Notes under the pieces: model-generated
Databases searched by the model: none
The model's input: the letters and a program-made list of their open reading frames with translations, nothing else
What the model was told of the DNA's origin: nothing
In this document: positions 1 to 8,988 of the stretch, piece by piece
How the letters are laid out: the number at the start of each line of letters is the position of its first letter
How positions within the stretch are numbered: the first letter of the stretch is position 1
Origin: Streptomyces sp. DvalAA-43
Lineage (GTDB): Bacteria > Actinomycetota > Actinomycetes > Streptomycetales > Streptomycetaceae
Reading direction: 5' to 3'
NCBI RefSeq assembly: GCF_900091725.1
Contig: NZ_FMBW01000071.1
Span: 248,001-312,000, forward strand
Length of the DNA: 64,000 nucleotides
Program-made: the position numbers and the translations under genes

Positions 1-1548
1 CTGGTAGACGAGCTGCTCGCCCTGGTTGCGCGACTCGGCGGCCTCGCGGCGGCGGTGGTCCTCCTCCGCGTACTGCTCGGCCTCCTCACGCATCCGGTTG
101 ACCTCGTCCTTCGGCAGCGAGGAGCCGCCGGTGACGGTCATCTTCTGCTCCTTGCCGGTGCCGAGGTCCTTGGCGGCGACGTGCATGATGCCGTTCGCGT
201 CGATGTCGAACGCGACCTCGATCTGCGGGACGCCACGCGGGGCCGGCGGCAGGCCGGTCAGCTCGAACATGCCGAGCTTCTTGTTGTACGCCGCGATCTC
301 GCGCTCGCCCTGGTAGACCTGGATCTGCACGGACGGCTGGTTGTCCTCGGCCGTCGTGAAGATCTCGGAGCGCTTGGTCGGGATCGTGGTGTTGCGCTCG
401 ATGAGCTTCGTCATGATGCCGCCCTTGGTCTCGATACCGAGGGACAGCGGGGTGACGTCGAGGAGCAGGACGTCCTTGACCTCGCCCTTGAGGACACCGG
501 CCTGGAGCGAGGCGCCGATGGCGACGACCTCGTCCGGGTTCACACCCTTGTTGGCCTCCTGGCCACCGGTCAGCTCCTTGACGAGCTCGGCGACGGCCGG
601 CATACGGGTGGAGCCACCGACGAGAACGACGTGGTCGATCTCGGAGAGCTGGATGCCCGCGTCCTTGATGACGTTGTGGAACGGGCTCTTGCAGCGGTCC
701 AGGAGGTCGGCCGTGAGCTGCTGGAACTGCGAGCGCGTGAGCTTCTCGTCCAGGTGCAGCGGGCCCTCGGCGGACGCCGTGATGTAGGGCAGGTTGATCG
801 TGGTCTCCGTCGAGGACGAGAGCTCGATCTTCGCCTTCTCCGCGGCCTCGCGCAGACGCTGGAGAGCCATCTTGTCCTTGGACAGGTCCACGCCGTGCCC
901 GTTGGCGAACTGCTTCACCAGGTAGTCGACGACGCGCTGGTCCCAGTCGTCACCACCGAGGTGGTTGTCACCGTTGGTGGCCTTCACCTCGACGACGCCG
1001 TCACCGATCTCCAGGAGCGACACGTCGAAGGTGCCGCCACCGAGGTCGAAGACGAGGATCGTCTGGTCGTCCTTGTCGAGCCCGTACGCCAGCGCGGCGG
1101 CGGTCGGCTCGTTGACGATACGCAGGACGTTCAGGCCCGCGATCTCGCCGGCCTCCTTCGTCGCCTGACGCTCGGAGTCGTTGAAGTACGCGGGGACGGT
1201 GATGACCGCGTCGGTCACCTTCTCGCCCAGGTACGACTCGGCGTCGCGCTTCAGCTTCTGCAGGATGAAGGCGCTCATCTGCTGCGGGTTGAAGCTCTTG
1301 CCGTCCAGGTCGATCTTCCAGTCAGTGCCCATGTGGCGCTTGACCGAGCGGATGGTCCTGTCGACGTTGGTCACTGCCTGGCGCTTGGCGACCTCGCCGA
1401 CCAGCACCTCGCCGTTCTTCGCGAAGGCGACGACGGACGGCGTGGTCCTGGCGCCCTCTGCGTTGGTGATGACGGTGGGCTCGCCGCCTTCGAGAACGCT
1501 GACGACGGAGTTAGTCGTGCCCAGGTCGATGCCGACCGCACGTGCCAT
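1..1548 (-). CDS. dnaK: DnaK (Hsp70 chaperone), 5' part; 3' end lies beyond window start
   Basis: Cytosolic ATP-dependent Hsp70 chaperone. The minus-strand reading begins [16 protein letters not shown] and contains the phosphate-binding loop [10 protein letters not shown], the [10 protein letters not shown] block, the interdomain linker [15 protein letters not shown] and the start of the substrate-binding domain, so about 516 of the usual ~620 residues are present. ATG at 1548-1546 follows a strong GGAGGAAC ribosome site. In Streptomyces dnaK heads a dnaK-grpE-dnaJ-hspR operon; those genes would lie to the left, outside the window. Two HAIR operators upstream indicate HspR control. Confidence 0.98.
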   Translation of the reverse strand, partial: MARAVGIDLGTTNSVVSVLEGGEPTVITNAEGARTTPSVVAFAKNGEVLVGEVAKRQAVTNVDRTIRSVKRHMGTDWKIDLDGKSFNPQQMSAFILQKLKRDAESYLGEKVTDAVITVPAYFNDSERQATKEAGEIAGLNVLRIVNEPTAAALAYGLDKDDQTILVFDLGGGTFDVSLLEIGDGVVEVKATNGDNHLGGDDWDQRVVDYLVKQFANGHGVDLSKDKMALQRLREAAEKAKIELSSSTETTINLPYITASAEGPLHLDEKLTRSQFQQLTADLLDRCKSPFHNVIKDAGIQLSEIDHVVLVGGSTRMPAVAELVKELTGGQEANKGVNPDEVVAIGASLQAGVLKGEVKDVLLLDVTPLSLGIETKGGIMTKLIERNTTIPTKRSEIFTTAEDNQPSVQIQVYQGEREIAAYNKKLGMFELTGLPPAPRGVPQIEVAFDIDANGIMHVAAKDLGTGKEQKMTVTGGSSLPKDEVNRMREEAEQYAEEDHRRREAAESRNQGEQLVYQ

Positions 1549-1570
1549 TTCAGTTCCTCCAGCTTGACTA

Positions 1571-1591
1571 CTTGAGTGGATCTGACTCAAG
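1571..1591. promoter_or_regulatory. HAIR operator for HspR, perfect copy
   Basis: CTTGAGT-N7-ACTCAAG is an exact match to the HAIR inverted repeat bound by the HspR repressor in actinobacteria. It lies 23 bp upstream of the dnaK start codon. Confidence 0.9.
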
Positions 1592-1622
1592 GATGCATGA
1601 CGCCTGCCCCACTGTCAACAGA

Positions 1623-1643
1623 CCTGAGTCGAGGAGACTCAAC
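1623..1643. promoter_or_regulatory. Second, imperfect HAIR operator
   Basis: CCTGAGT-N7-ACTCAAC matches the HAIR consensus at 12 of 14 arm positions with the same 7-bp spacer. It starts 52 bp further upstream, about five helical turns, so HspR could bind both sites on the same face of the DNA. Confidence 0.7.
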
Positions 1644-1886
1644 TATCGTGCACACCCCCGGCGCCGACTGCGGATCCCCGACCCTACGGCCGGCACGCGG
1701 CCCCGCCCATGCGGCACGCGCGAAGCGCACACGAACCGGGCAGCGGCCGATCGCACGCGACACTCCCCGTCCCCCCGGCGCCGCAGCCCCTCCCCATCAT
1801 CGCCCCATGGGATCGTTCTGTCACAAAATGCCGTGAGTCACACAAAACCGGCACTCGAACCCCGCCGAGACCCCAGGCAGGTGCGA

Positions 1887-2585
1887 ATGATGCGGACCCG
1901 GAGAACGCGGAACCGGAGAACAAGGACAGCGGAGGCGGAGAAGAAGGCAGGGACACGCACCCGGCCGAGCGGCTGGGAGCCGCCGTCCGCCAAGCGCGTA
2001 CTGGATCTCGCCCTCGGCTCGGCCCTCCTGGCCCTGACCTCACCCCTGCTCGGCGCGGGCGCCCTCGCCCTGGCGGCACGCCGGCCCCCCGGCGGCGTAC
2101 TGACCCGTTCGCCCCGGATCGGCCTGGACGGCCGCGTCTTCGTCCTGCGCTCACTGCGCACCCGGCGGCTGCGGCTGGATCTGCTCTCCCGGCTGCCGCA
2201 CGTCGTACGGGGAGACCTCTCCCTGGTCGGCCCGGAACCCCTGGCGCCCGACGACGAGAGGAACGGGGCCGACCCCGCCGGAACGCCCGGCTCCCCCGCC
2301 GCGAGACACTGGCGGCAGGAACTGAAACCGGGCCTCACCGGCCTGGCCCAGGTCCGCTCCCGCTCCGGGATGCCGTGGGACGAGCCGGCCCTGCTGGACC
2401 AGCACTACGCCGAGCACCACGGGGTGGGACCGGACCTGGCCATCCTGGCGAGCGCCGTACACGCTGCGCTGCGCGGGGCGGCCCGCGGGCTCGCCCGGCG
2501 CGGCAAGGCACGCCTGAGCGACACAGATCACCGCCCGTCCGGCTACAGCACGGCGGAAGAAGTGGGTAGTGTCGGCACAGACTGA
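1887..2585 (+). CDS. Bacterial sugar transferase (WbaP/ExoY-type), short form
   Basis: Predicted membrane-associated sugar-1-phosphate transferase of the Bac_transf family, which moves a hexose-1-phosphate onto undecaprenyl phosphate in exopolysaccharide synthesis. Visible are the entry motif KRVLDLALGSALLAL with a hydrophobic hairpin, RIGLDGRVFVLRSLRT, the core GDLSLVGPEPL and the typical RHWRQELKPGLTGLAQV. The ORF could begin further upstream; I chose ATG 1887 because a CAGGCAGG-type site precedes it and the upstream translation is low-complexity Arg/Pro. At 232 aa it is close to the minimal catalytic domain and lacks the N-terminal membrane region of WbaP. The acceptor and the pathway cannot be told from this locus. 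Confidence 0.7.
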   Translation: MMRTRRTRNRRTRTAEAEKKAGTRTRPSGWEPPSAKRVLDLALGSALLALTSPLLGAGALALAARRPPGGVLTRSPRIGLDGRVFVLRSLRTRRLRLDLLSRLPHVVRGDLSLVGPEPLAPDDERNGADPAGTPGSPAARHWRQELKPGLTGLAQVRSRSGMPWDEPALLDQHYAEHHGVGPDLAILASAVHAALRGAARGLARRGKARLSDTDHRPSGYSTAEEVGSVGTD

Positions 2586-2615
2586 TTAAGTTACTGCTTA
2601 GTAATCACTGATAAT
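2586..2615 (+). promoter_or_regulatory. Candidate promoter with palindromic operator before the Fe-S gene
   Basis: A 14-bp palindrome TTACT-GCTT-AGTAA (2591-2604) sits between a -35-like TTAAGT (2586) and a -10-like GATAAT (2610). The layout fits a TetR- or GntR-type repressor site; the regulator is not in the window. Confidence 0.45.
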
Positions 2616-2683
2616 CGCCAGTACTCGTCTCATTGACGCTTGATCCGACCCTCCCCACCCTCGCAGGCCCGAGGAGCCCTCAA

Positions 2684-4942
2684 ATGCAACTCGCCGCGAT
2701 CATCGTGTCGCTGGTTCTGATCGTGGTCGGCGTGGCCCTGTTCGTCCGCGCCCTCCTGCAGATCTACAACTTCATGCGGCTCGGCCAGAACGTGCCCGCG
2801 GGCACCCGCACGGACGAGCCCGCACAGCGCACCGTCACCGTGGCCAGGGAATTCCTCGGTCACACCCGGATGAACCGCTGGGGCATCGTCGGTGTCGCGC
2901 ACTGGTTCGTGGCGGTGGGCTTCTTCTCCCTGCTCCTGACGATCGTCAACGCCATCGGCCAGCTCTTCAAGGCCGACTGGCTCCTGCCGATCATCGGCGA
3001 CTGGGCGCCGTACAACGTCTTCGTCGAGTTCATCGGCACGATGACCGTGCTCGGCATCCTGACCCTGATCGTGATCCGCCAGCTGGCCCATCCGCGCAAG
3101 CCGGGCCGCAAGTCCCGCTTCGCCGGGTCCAACTTCGGCCAGGCGTACTTCGTCGAGGCCGTCATCCTCATCGTCGGCGTCTGCATCTTCATGCTGCACG
3201 CCCTCGAAGGCGCCCAGCACCACGTCGACGGCTACGAGTCCTCCTTCTTCATCTCGTACCCGGTCGTCAACTGGCTGGAGGGCATGGACATCTCCACCCT
3301 CCAGAACCTCACCTACTTCTTCGCCGGCCTGAAGATCGCGACCTCCTTCATCTGGATGATCACGGTCGCGCTGAAGCAGGACATGGGTGTCGCCTGGCAC
3401 CGCTTCCTGGCCTTCCCGAACATCTGGTTCAAGCGCAACGCCAAGGGCGAGACCTCGCTCGGCGAGCTGCTGCCGATGACCTCCGGCGGCAAGGAGATCG
3501 ACTTCGAGGACCCGGGCGAGGACGACGTCTACGGCGTCTCGCAGATCGAGCACTTCTCCTGGAAGGGCCTGCTCGACTTCTCCACCTGCACCGAGTGCGG
3601 CCGCTGCCAGTCGCAGTGCCCCGCGTGGAACACCGGCAAGCCGCTCTCGCCCAAGCTCCTGATCATGTCCCTGCGCGACCACGCGCACGCCAAGGCCCCG
3701 TACCTGCTGGCCGGCGGCGGCAAGACCATGGAGGGCGAGGAGAAGGCGTCCGAGGAGCAGCTCAAGGACGTCCCCGCGGCCGCCCTCGCGGAGGCCGAGC
3801 GTCCGCTGATCGGCACGGTCGAGGAGAACGGCGTCATCGACCCGGACGTGCTCTGGTCCTGCACCACCTGCGGTGCGTGCGTGGAGCAGTGCCCGGTCGA
3901 CATCGAGCACATCGACCACATCGTCGACATGCGCCGCTACCAGGTGATGATCGAGTCCGCGTTCCCGTCCGAGGCGGGCACGATGCTCAAGAACCTGGAG
4001 AAGAAGGGCAACCCCTGGGGGCTCGCCAAGAAGCAGCGCGTCGAGTGGACCAAGGAGGTCGACTTCGAGGTCCCGATCGTCGGCAAGGACGTCGAGGATC
4101 TGTCGGAGGTCGACTACCTCTACTGGGTCGGCTGCGCGGGAGCTCTCGAAGACCGCGCCAAGAAGACGACGAAGGCCTTCGCCGAACTCCTCCACATCGC
4201 GGGCGTCAAGTTCGCGATCATGGGCGGCGACGAGAAGTGCACCGGTGACTCGGCCCGCCGCCTGGGCAACGAGCCGCTGTTCCAGCAGCTCGGCCAGGAG
4301 AACGTCGCGATGCTGAACATGGCGTTCGGCGAGGACGACTCGACGAAGAAGGCGAAGGCGTCGAAGAAGATCGTCGCCACCTGCCCGCACTGCTTCAACA
4401 CCATCGCCAACGAGTACCCGCAGCTCGGCGGCGAGTACGAGGTCATCCACCACACCCAGCTGCTCCAGCACCTCATCGACGAGGGCAAGCTGATCCCGGT
4501 GACCCCGGTCGAGGGCCTGATCACGTACCACGACCCGTGCTACCTGGGCCGCCACAACAAGATCTACACGCCGCCACGCGAGATCATGGACAAGGTCCCC
4601 GGCCTGCGCCAGCAGGAGATGCACCGCCACAAGGAACGCGGCTTCTGCTGCGGCGCCGGTGGTGCCCGGATGTGGATGGAGGAGCGGATCGGCAAGCGCA
4701 TCAACAACGAGCGCGTCGACGAGGCCCTCTCCCTCAACCCGGACATCGTCTCCACCGCCTGCCCGTTCTGCCTGGTCATGCTGACCGACTCGGTCAACGG
4801 CAAGAAGAACGACGGCAAGGCGAAGGAGTCGATCCAGGTGGTCGACGTCTCCCAGCTGCTGCTGGACTCCGTGAAGGCCCCCGCCGACCCGGCCGGGGAA
4901 GCGGAGTCGGCGGACGAGCCGGAACCGGAGCCGGTGAAGTAA
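2684..4942 (+). CDS. Membrane-bound Fe-S oxidoreductase, HdrD/GlpC-like
   Basis: A 752-residue protein with an N-terminal membrane part of about five hydrophobic segments (residues 1-240), then two 4Fe-4S ferredoxin motifs, CTECGRCQSQCP near residue 302 and CTTCGACVEQCP near residue 393. It ends in two cysteine-rich CCG-type domains, visible as GCAGALED, CPHCF, the CCGAGGARM block and ACPFC. This is the plan of heterodisulfide-reductase-like proteins in which a membrane cytochrome-like part is fused to a HdrD-like subunit. The likely role is moving electrons between a soluble dehydrogenase and the membrane quinone pool; the substrate is unknown. ATG 2684 has GAGGAG 8 bp upstream. Monocistronic, followed by a strong terminator. 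Confidence 0.85.
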   Translation: MQLAAIIVSLVLIVVGVALFVRALLQIYNFMRLGQNVPAGTRTDEPAQRTVTVAREFLGHTRMNRWGIVGVAHWFVAVGFFSLLLTIVNAIGQLFKADWLLPIIGDWAPYNVFVEFIGTMTVLGILTLIVIRQLAHPRKPGRKSRFAGSNFGQAYFVEAVILIVGVCIFMLHALEGAQHHVDGYESSFFISYPVVNWLEGMDISTLQNLTYFFAGLKIATSFIWMITVALKQDMGVAWHRFLAFPNIWFKRNAKGETSLGELLPMTSGGKEIDFEDPGEDDVYGVSQIEHFSWKGLLDFSTCTECGRCQSQCPAWNTGKPLSPKLLIMSLRDHAHAKAPYLLAGGGKTMEGEEKASEEQLKDVPAAALAEAERPLIGTVEENGVIDPDVLWSCTTCGACVEQCPVDIEHIDHIVDMRRYQVMIESAFPSEAGTMLKNLEKKGNPWGLAKKQRVEWTKEVDFEVPIVGKDVEDLSEVDYLYWVGCAGALEDRAKKTTKAFAELLHIAGVKFAIMGGDEKCTGDSARRLGNEPLFQQLGQENVAMLNMAFGEDDSTKKAKASKKIVATCPHCFNTIANEYPQLGGEYEVIHHTQLLQHLIDEGKLIPVTPVEGLITYHDPCYLGRHNKIYTPPREIMDKVPGLRQQEMHRHKERGFCCGAGGARMWMEERIGKRINNERVDEALSLNPDIVSTACPFCLVMLTDSVNGKKNDGKAKESIQVVDVSQLLLDSVKAPADPAGEAESADEPEPEPVK

Positions 4943-4960
4943 GCCGCTCAGCCGCCCGTC

Positions 4961-5003
4961 AGAAGCGGCCGGACCTGCCTCGGGGGCGGGACCGGCCGCT
5001 TCT
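4961..5003 (+). terminator. Intrinsic terminator after the Fe-S gene
   Basis: Perfect 12-bp stem AGAAGCGGCCGG/CCGGCCGCTTCT with a 19-nt loop, 19 bp after the stop codon. There is no long T run, as is normal in Streptomyces. Confidence 0.8.
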
Positions 5004-5146
5004 GCCTTTCCACCGCACGCGGTACGGGAACCCCGGGGAGCGGCCCCCCAGGGTTCCCCTAGGGGATGTCACAGCTCGGCCGCAATGGCGGGCAGGTTCC
5101 CCAGGCCCTCTGACCGCACCGGCCCGGACCAGGTACGTTCGATGAC

Positions 5147-6136
5147 GTGGCTGGATTCAGGATCGGACGCGGCCGGGACAACCGCACCCCGCAGCAAGCG
5201 CAACAGCAACCGCGGCAGCAGCCGTACGGCACACAGGCACCACCGCCGTACGGCCAACAGCCCTGGCCGCCGGCAGGAGGCAACGGGGCCCCGCCCCCGT
5301 ACAACAACGGCGGCTACGGCAACGGCGGAACCGGCTACAACGGCGGAGGCCATGGCGGCGGGCACGCCGGAGGCCACGGCGGCGGGCACGGGGGCGGCGG
5401 CCACGGCGGCGGCCACGGCGAGCCGGAATACTTCGGCGACCCGTACAACCAGCAGCCCCAGCACCCCCACGGTTCCCCTCAGCAGGGCGACCCGTATGCC
5501 AACTCCCCCGGCCACACCCAGGCGTTCAGCATCGGCGAGGACCCGTACGGCGGCGACACCTACCGCGCCGGCCAGCCCCCCGCCCAGCCCACGGGCCCCC
5601 GGCTGCGGTGGAAGGAGCTGCTCACCGGCATCGTGCTCCGCCCGGGGCCGACGTTCTGGCAGATGCGCGACTACCCCGTCTGGGGTCCGGCGCTCATCGT
5701 CACGTTCCTGTACGGCCTGCTCGCGCTCTTCGGCTTCGACCAGGCCCGGGACGACGCGATCCACGCCACGATCTCCGCAGCGGTGCCCTACGTCATCATC
5801 ACGGGCCTCGGCTTCGTCATCGGCGGCCTGGTCCTCGGCGCGGTCACGCACACGCTCGCCCGCCAGCTGGGCGGCGACGGCGCCTGGCAGCCGACGGTGG
5901 GCCTGTCCATGCTGATCATGTCGATCACGGACGCGCCCCGCCTGATATTCGCGGTCTTCCTCGGCGGCGAGAACTCCCTGGTCCAGATTCTCGGCTGGAT
6001 CACCTGGCTGGCCTCGGCCGCGCTCTTCACATCGATGGTGAGCAAATCGCACGACCTGCCCTGGCCGAAGGCACTGGGCGCGTCCGCGATCCAGCTGATC
6101 GCATTGCTGTCGATCATCAAACTGGGCACGATCTGA
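5147..6136 (+). CDS. Yip1-family-like integral membrane protein with Gly/His-rich N-terminus
   Basis: 329 residues. The first ~150 are low-complexity: Gln/Pro rich, then a Gly-His stretch (repeats of GGHGG at about 65-95). From WKELLTGIVLRPGPTFWQMR onward there are about five membrane segments resembling the Yip1 domain, a family of unassigned role in bacteria. The GTG start has no clear ribosome site, but a TACGTTCGAT stretch lies just upstream, so the mRNA may be leaderless. The His-rich tail could bind metal, which is speculation. It converges on the phosphoribosyltransferase gene across a shared terminator. Confidence 0.75.
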   Translation: MAGFRIGRGRDNRTPQQAQQQPRQQPYGTQAPPPYGQQPWPPAGGNGAPPPYNNGGYGNGGTGYNGGGHGGGHAGGHGGGHGGGGHGGGHGEPEYFGDPYNQQPQHPHGSPQQGDPYANSPGHTQAFSIGEDPYGGDTYRAGQPPAQPTGPRLRWKELLTGIVLRPGPTFWQMRDYPVWGPALIVTFLYGLLALFGFDQARDDAIHATISAAVPYVIITGLGFVIGGLVLGAVTHTLARQLGGDGAWQPTVGLSMLIMSITDAPRLIFAVFLGGENSLVQILGWITWLASAALFTSMVSKSHDLPWPKALGASAIQLIALLSIIKLGTI

Positions 6137-6150
6137 CGCACGACCGACCG

Positions 6151-6211
6151 CCCCAGGACGCGGGAAACCCCCGGCACAAGAAAAGTGCCGGGGGTTTCCC
6201 GCGTCCTGGGG
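6151..6211. terminator. Bidirectional terminator with a 27-bp perfect stem
   Basis: Positions 6151-6177 and 6185-6211 are exact reverse complements with a 7-nt AAGAAAA loop. It lies between the converging Yip1-like and phosphoribosyltransferase genes and can serve both. Confidence 0.9.
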
Positions 6212-6227
6212 TTTCCCGATCCAGGAA

Positions 6228-6737
6228 TCAGGCGTCGAGAACCTGCCCACTGCGCCGCACGACGGGCTTGTCCACGCTCCACGGGAAGTTGATCCAGCGG
6301 TCGGTCTTCTTCCACACGTATTCGCACTTCACCAGCGAGTGCGACTTCTCGTAGATGACCGCGCTGCGCACCTCGGCGACATGATCGATACAGAAATCAC
6401 GCACCAGCTTCAGCGTCTTCCCGGTATCGGCGACGTCGTCGGCGATCAGGACCTTCTTGTCCGAGAAGTCGATGGCGTTCGGAACGGGCGCCAGCATGAC
6501 CGGCATTTCCAGGGTGGTGCCCACCCCGGTATAGAACTCCACGTTCACCAGATGAATGTTCTTGCAGTCCAGCGCGTAGGCGAGCCCGCCGGCGACGAAC
6601 ACCCCGCCGCGCGCGATGCTCAGCACGACATCGGGCTCGAACCCGTCGTCCGCCACGGTCTGCGCCAGCTCACGCACGGCACGGCCGAACCCCTCGTACG
6701 TCAGGTTCTCCCGCACGTCACCCGCATCAGCGCTCAT
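6228..6737 (-). CDS. Phosphoribosyltransferase (type I, purine-salvage like)
   Basis: 169-residue cytosolic PRTase. The PRPP-binding signature VLIADDVADTGKT lies near residues 96-108, and the P-loop-like region LSIARGGVFVAGGLAYAL near 40-57. The size and order fit the xanthine/hypoxanthine-guanine PRTase group that makes nucleoside monophosphates from a free base and PRPP; the base cannot be assigned by eye. ATG 6737 lies 6 bp after the dcd stop, with the ribosome site inside the end of dcd, so the two are co-transcribed as a nucleotide-metabolism pair. Confidence 0.85.
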   Translation of the reverse strand: MSADAGDVRENLTYEGFGRAVRELAQTVADDGFEPDVVLSIARGGVFVAGGLAYALDCKNIHLVNVEFYTGVGTTLEMPVMLAPVPNAIDFSDKKVLIADDVADTGKTLKLVRDFCIDHVAEVRSAVIYEKSHSLVKCEYVWKKTDRWINFPWSVDKPVVRRSGQVLDA

Positions 6738-6743
6738 GGGACA

Positions 6744-7319
6744 TCACACCTGGGTCCGATGGAAATTCAGGAAGGAACGCGACGCGGTCGGCCCGCGCTG
6801 GCCCTGGTATCGCGACCCGTACCGCTCGGATCCGTACGGGAACTCCGAGGGCGAACTCAGCCGGAACATGCACAGCTGCCCGATCTTCATCCCCGGCCAC
6901 AGCTTTATCGGCAGCGTCGCGAGATTCGACAGCTCCAGCGTCACGTGCCCGGAGAAACCGGGGTCGATGAACCCGGCGGTCGAATGCGTCACCAGCCCGA
7001 GCCGCCCCAGCGAACTCTTGCCCTCCAGCCGCGACGCGAGATCGTCGGGCAGCGAGATGACCTCGTACGTCGAAGCGAGCACGAACTCACCGGGGTGCAG
7101 GATGAACGCCTCGTCGCCGTCCGGCTCGACCATGCGCGTCAGATCGGCCTGCTCGACGGCCGGGTCGATATGTGGATAGCGGTGGTTCTCGAACACCCGG
7201 AAGTAGCGGTCGAGCCGCACATCGATGCTCGATGGCTGCACCATCGACGCATCGAACGGATCAATGCGTACACGTCCGGCGTCGATCTCGGCCCGGATGT
7301 CCTTATCTGAGAGAAGCAC
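6744..7319 (-). CDS. dcd: dCTP deaminase
   Basis: Converts dCTP to dUTP plus ammonia and so feeds thymidylate synthesis. The 191-residue reading, starting from GTG 7319 as (M)[12 protein letters not shown], has the normal family length. Recognisable are [21 protein letters not shown], the active-site block [22 protein letters not shown] (catalytic Glu replaced in position by the family's usual residues around STAG) and the C-terminal GQRGPT. An in-frame ATG 63 bp upstream exists, but the family length favours the GTG. First gene of a two-gene operon with the phosphoribosyltransferase. Confidence 0.93.
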   Translation of the reverse strand: MLLSDKDIRAEIDAGRVRIDPFDASMVQPSSIDVRLDRYFRVFENHRYPHIDPAVEQADLTRMVEPDGDEAFILHPGEFVLASTYEVISLPDDLASRLEGKSSLGRLGLVTHSTAGFIDPGFSGHVTLELSNLATLPIKLWPGMKIGQLCMFRLSSPSEFPYGSERYGSRYQGQRGPTASRSFLNFHRTQV

Positions 7320-7388
7320 GCCCCGAGGATACGCAGAACGCGCGGGCCCGCCCCAATCCGGGACCACCCGCGCGCCTGCCACCGCCGC

Positions 7389-7562
7389 TTACCGCTGCTC
7401 GAACACCACGGGCACGGCATGCCGCAACCGCGCACAACGCGGACAGCGAATGAGCCGCCCGGGACCGAGCCGCCCGGCCCCGAGCTGCTGCATCGGGAAC
7501 GAAGCGGTAGCGAAAACGTGCCCTTCGGCACAGCGGACGACGGTGCGCTCCATGGAGTCCAT
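7389..7562 (-). CDS. Small zinc-ribbon-like protein
   Basis: 57 residues, MDSMERTVVRCAEGHVFATA continuing to RCPRCARLRHAVPVVFEQR. One C-x3-H pair and one C-x2-C pair could form a zinc site. GGAAGGGA lies 5 bp before ATG 7562; a second in-frame ATG follows three codons later. It is divergent from the tRNA-Gly gene and 69 bp upstream of dcd. Function unknown. Confidence 0.6.
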   Translation of the reverse strand: MDSMERTVVRCAEGHVFATASFPMQQLGAGRLGPGRLIRCPRCARLRHAVPVVFEQR

Positions 7563-7786
7563 CAAGTCCCTTCCCCAACAAGCCTTGGACGAGAACGCCA
7601 CATTAAGGGATGAACAGGACGCCACTCCAGGCGGCACTCCGACCACCCACGCTACGCCCCCAACTCCCGCCCAAGGCACCCGCATCCACCCCTCACCCAC
7701 ACCAAAAAGGCCCCACGGCTCAAACGCCGGGGACCTGCGATGGGGTACAGTATGGGACGGTAGCCGCCGCTCAGGCGGCATGCTTC

Positions 7787-7857
7787 GCGGGTGTAGTTTA
7801 ATGGTAGAACATGAGCTTCCCAAGCTCAGAGCGCGAGTTCGATTCTCGTCACCCGCT
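7787..7857 (+). tRNA. tRNA-Gly, anticodon CCC
   Basis: 71 nt fold into a full cloverleaf: acceptor stem GCGGGTG/CACCCGC, D stem 7796-7799 with 7807-7810, anticodon stem TGAGC/GCTCA with loop TTCCCAA (anticodon CCC at 7819-7821), and T arm GCGAG-TTCGATT-CTCGT. CCA is not encoded. Its 3' half is the integration site of the whole downstream island, and the gene stays intact because the element restores the sequence. Confidence 0.96.
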
Positions 7858-7858
7858 C
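7817..7858 (+). repeat. att core 1, tRNA copy
   Basis: The 42 bp from the anticodon loop to just past the 3' end of tRNA-Gly, the block repeated at 31309, 37595, 42711, 50469 and 51941. This copy alone has a complete tRNA in front of it. Confidence 0.92.
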
Positions 7859-7866
7859 TTTGATGA

Positions 7867-7891
7867 AGGCCCTGGTCAATGACCGGGGCCT
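7867..7891 (+). terminator. tRNA-Gly terminator hairpin
   Basis: AGGCCCTGGTC-AAT-GACCGGGGCCT followed by TTTCTTG; 11-bp stem with one wobble. The other att copies are followed by equivalent hairpins (clear in four, weak at 50520). Confidence 0.8.
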
Positions 7892-8359
7892 TTCTTGTTG
7901 TCTAGACCTCCTTAGGGGCGGCGTGCCCTCCACGTGCCCAAAGTCGCGCGAATGCGCCACGGAAAGGCCCAGGGCACACCTCGCGGCATCCGCGCCAGTC
8001 CGCTGGACCAGGCCGCCGCCACCCCCTTCACGAGGCAACGGGCGCCAGCCAGAGGAAATGCTGTCGCCACCCCGTCCCGGCAGCACCCCGTACACCAACA
8101 AGGACGGGTCCGCTCGGGCGGCATCCCCAGCCCGGCTCTCCCGCACCGGAGTAACTACCCAAGAGCAAAGCAGTAGACGCACACGCAACGACCGAAGCCG
8201 CAAGTTGCGACACAGAAAATGCCGAATTACGAACTGAACGTTCCCTTGATGCCATTTCCTGATCAATAGCGAACTTTACTACCCACGCTCGCCGCATCAT
8301 GCAGTTGAATTCTCGCGCATCGCGCCATTCGCGCGCGACAGGTAAACACGGGGGTTGCA
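7892..8359. other. Left end of the island; no gene seen
   Basis: Contains GTCTAGACCTCC (also seen after the att copy at 37636 as GTCTAGACCACT) and two GTGCCC/CGTGCC motifs at 7922-7942 that resemble the arm motif of the other att sites. The last 100 bp are AT-richer and should hold the promoter of the gene at 8360. No convincing ORF. Confidence 0.4.
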
Positions 8360-8917
8360 ATGAGTGATGCATTGGCGTTTCCCGCACTGGCCGCCTCGGC
8401 TCTCCCCCAGGCCATCGGGTTCCTCCTCCACCGTGCCGAGGTAGTCCTCGACCGCCGCGCACAGCGACGGGATACGAGCGCTCCGCTCCCGCCGGAGGAA
8501 GTGGAGGAAGTACCAGACGTGGTGGTCGGGGACCCTGGCCACGCGCTGGACTTCGACCCGGCCGAGGTGACCGACGAGCGAACGGAACGGCTAGAGACGT
8601 TGGTGGAAGCGCTCGGGCTGTACGCCGAGAACGGGCACCTGGCCGAGGGGCAGGATGAACGACTGCGCCGCACCCTGGGTCGGCTTCGGGCCCTCCTTGA
8701 GGACGTGTACGGACGTCACATCACCTTCGTCGGCGAAGCGCAGCGGCCTGCAAGCGGCATGCGCATCGTCAACAGAGCCCGAGACGTCCGCGGTGTCTCG
8801 CGTGCATTGAAGGCTCGACGGGTATCCAGCAGCGCGAACGCCGACATCCTCCACACCGCTGAGGTTGTCCATCCCGGCGGGGAAATGATCAGCGTCGAGA
8901 TTGACGAACTTATGTGA
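8360..8917 (+). CDS. Uncharacterised protein, first gene of a three-gene cassette
   Basis: 185 residues, family not recognised. The N-terminus has a hydrophobic/amphipathic segment (LAFPALAASALPQAIGFLLH, residues 5-24), then an acidic linker and a predicted helical middle (ERLETLVEALGLYAENGHLA). Codon use is less GC-biased than in the flanking chromosome. ATG 8360 follows a weak GGGG site. It is 71 bp upstream of the 801-residue STAND-like gene on the same strand, so it probably belongs to that operon. A small partner with an N-terminal hydrophobic helix next to an NTPase-like protein is a layout met in anti-phage systems; that role is inference. Confidence 0.7.
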   Translation: MSDALAFPALAASALPQAIGFLLHRAEVVLDRRAQRRDTSAPLPPEEVEEVPDVVVGDPGHALDFDPAEVTDERTERLETLVEALGLYAENGHLAEGQDERLRRTLGRLRALLEDVYGRHITFVGEAQRPASGMRIVNRARDVRGVSRALKARRVSSSANADILHTAEVVHPGGEMISVEIDELM

Positions 8918-8988
8918 GTTGCGTTCTTAACGCCTCGCCGCACAAGCAAAAATCACAGACCGCATGACCAGCAACGGGGAGAGCAAGC

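Noticed and set aside
55-1575. Long plus-strand frame opposite dnaK
   Set aside because: It mirrors the dnaK coding strand; its Asp/Leu/Val/Arg-rich translation is the usual high-GC antisense artefact, while the minus strand reads a full Hsp70.
2630-4630. 666-codon minus-strand frame opposite the Fe-S gene
   Set aside because: Low-complexity His/Asp/Val/Leu translation and no motifs; the plus strand has two ferredoxin motifs and CCG domains.
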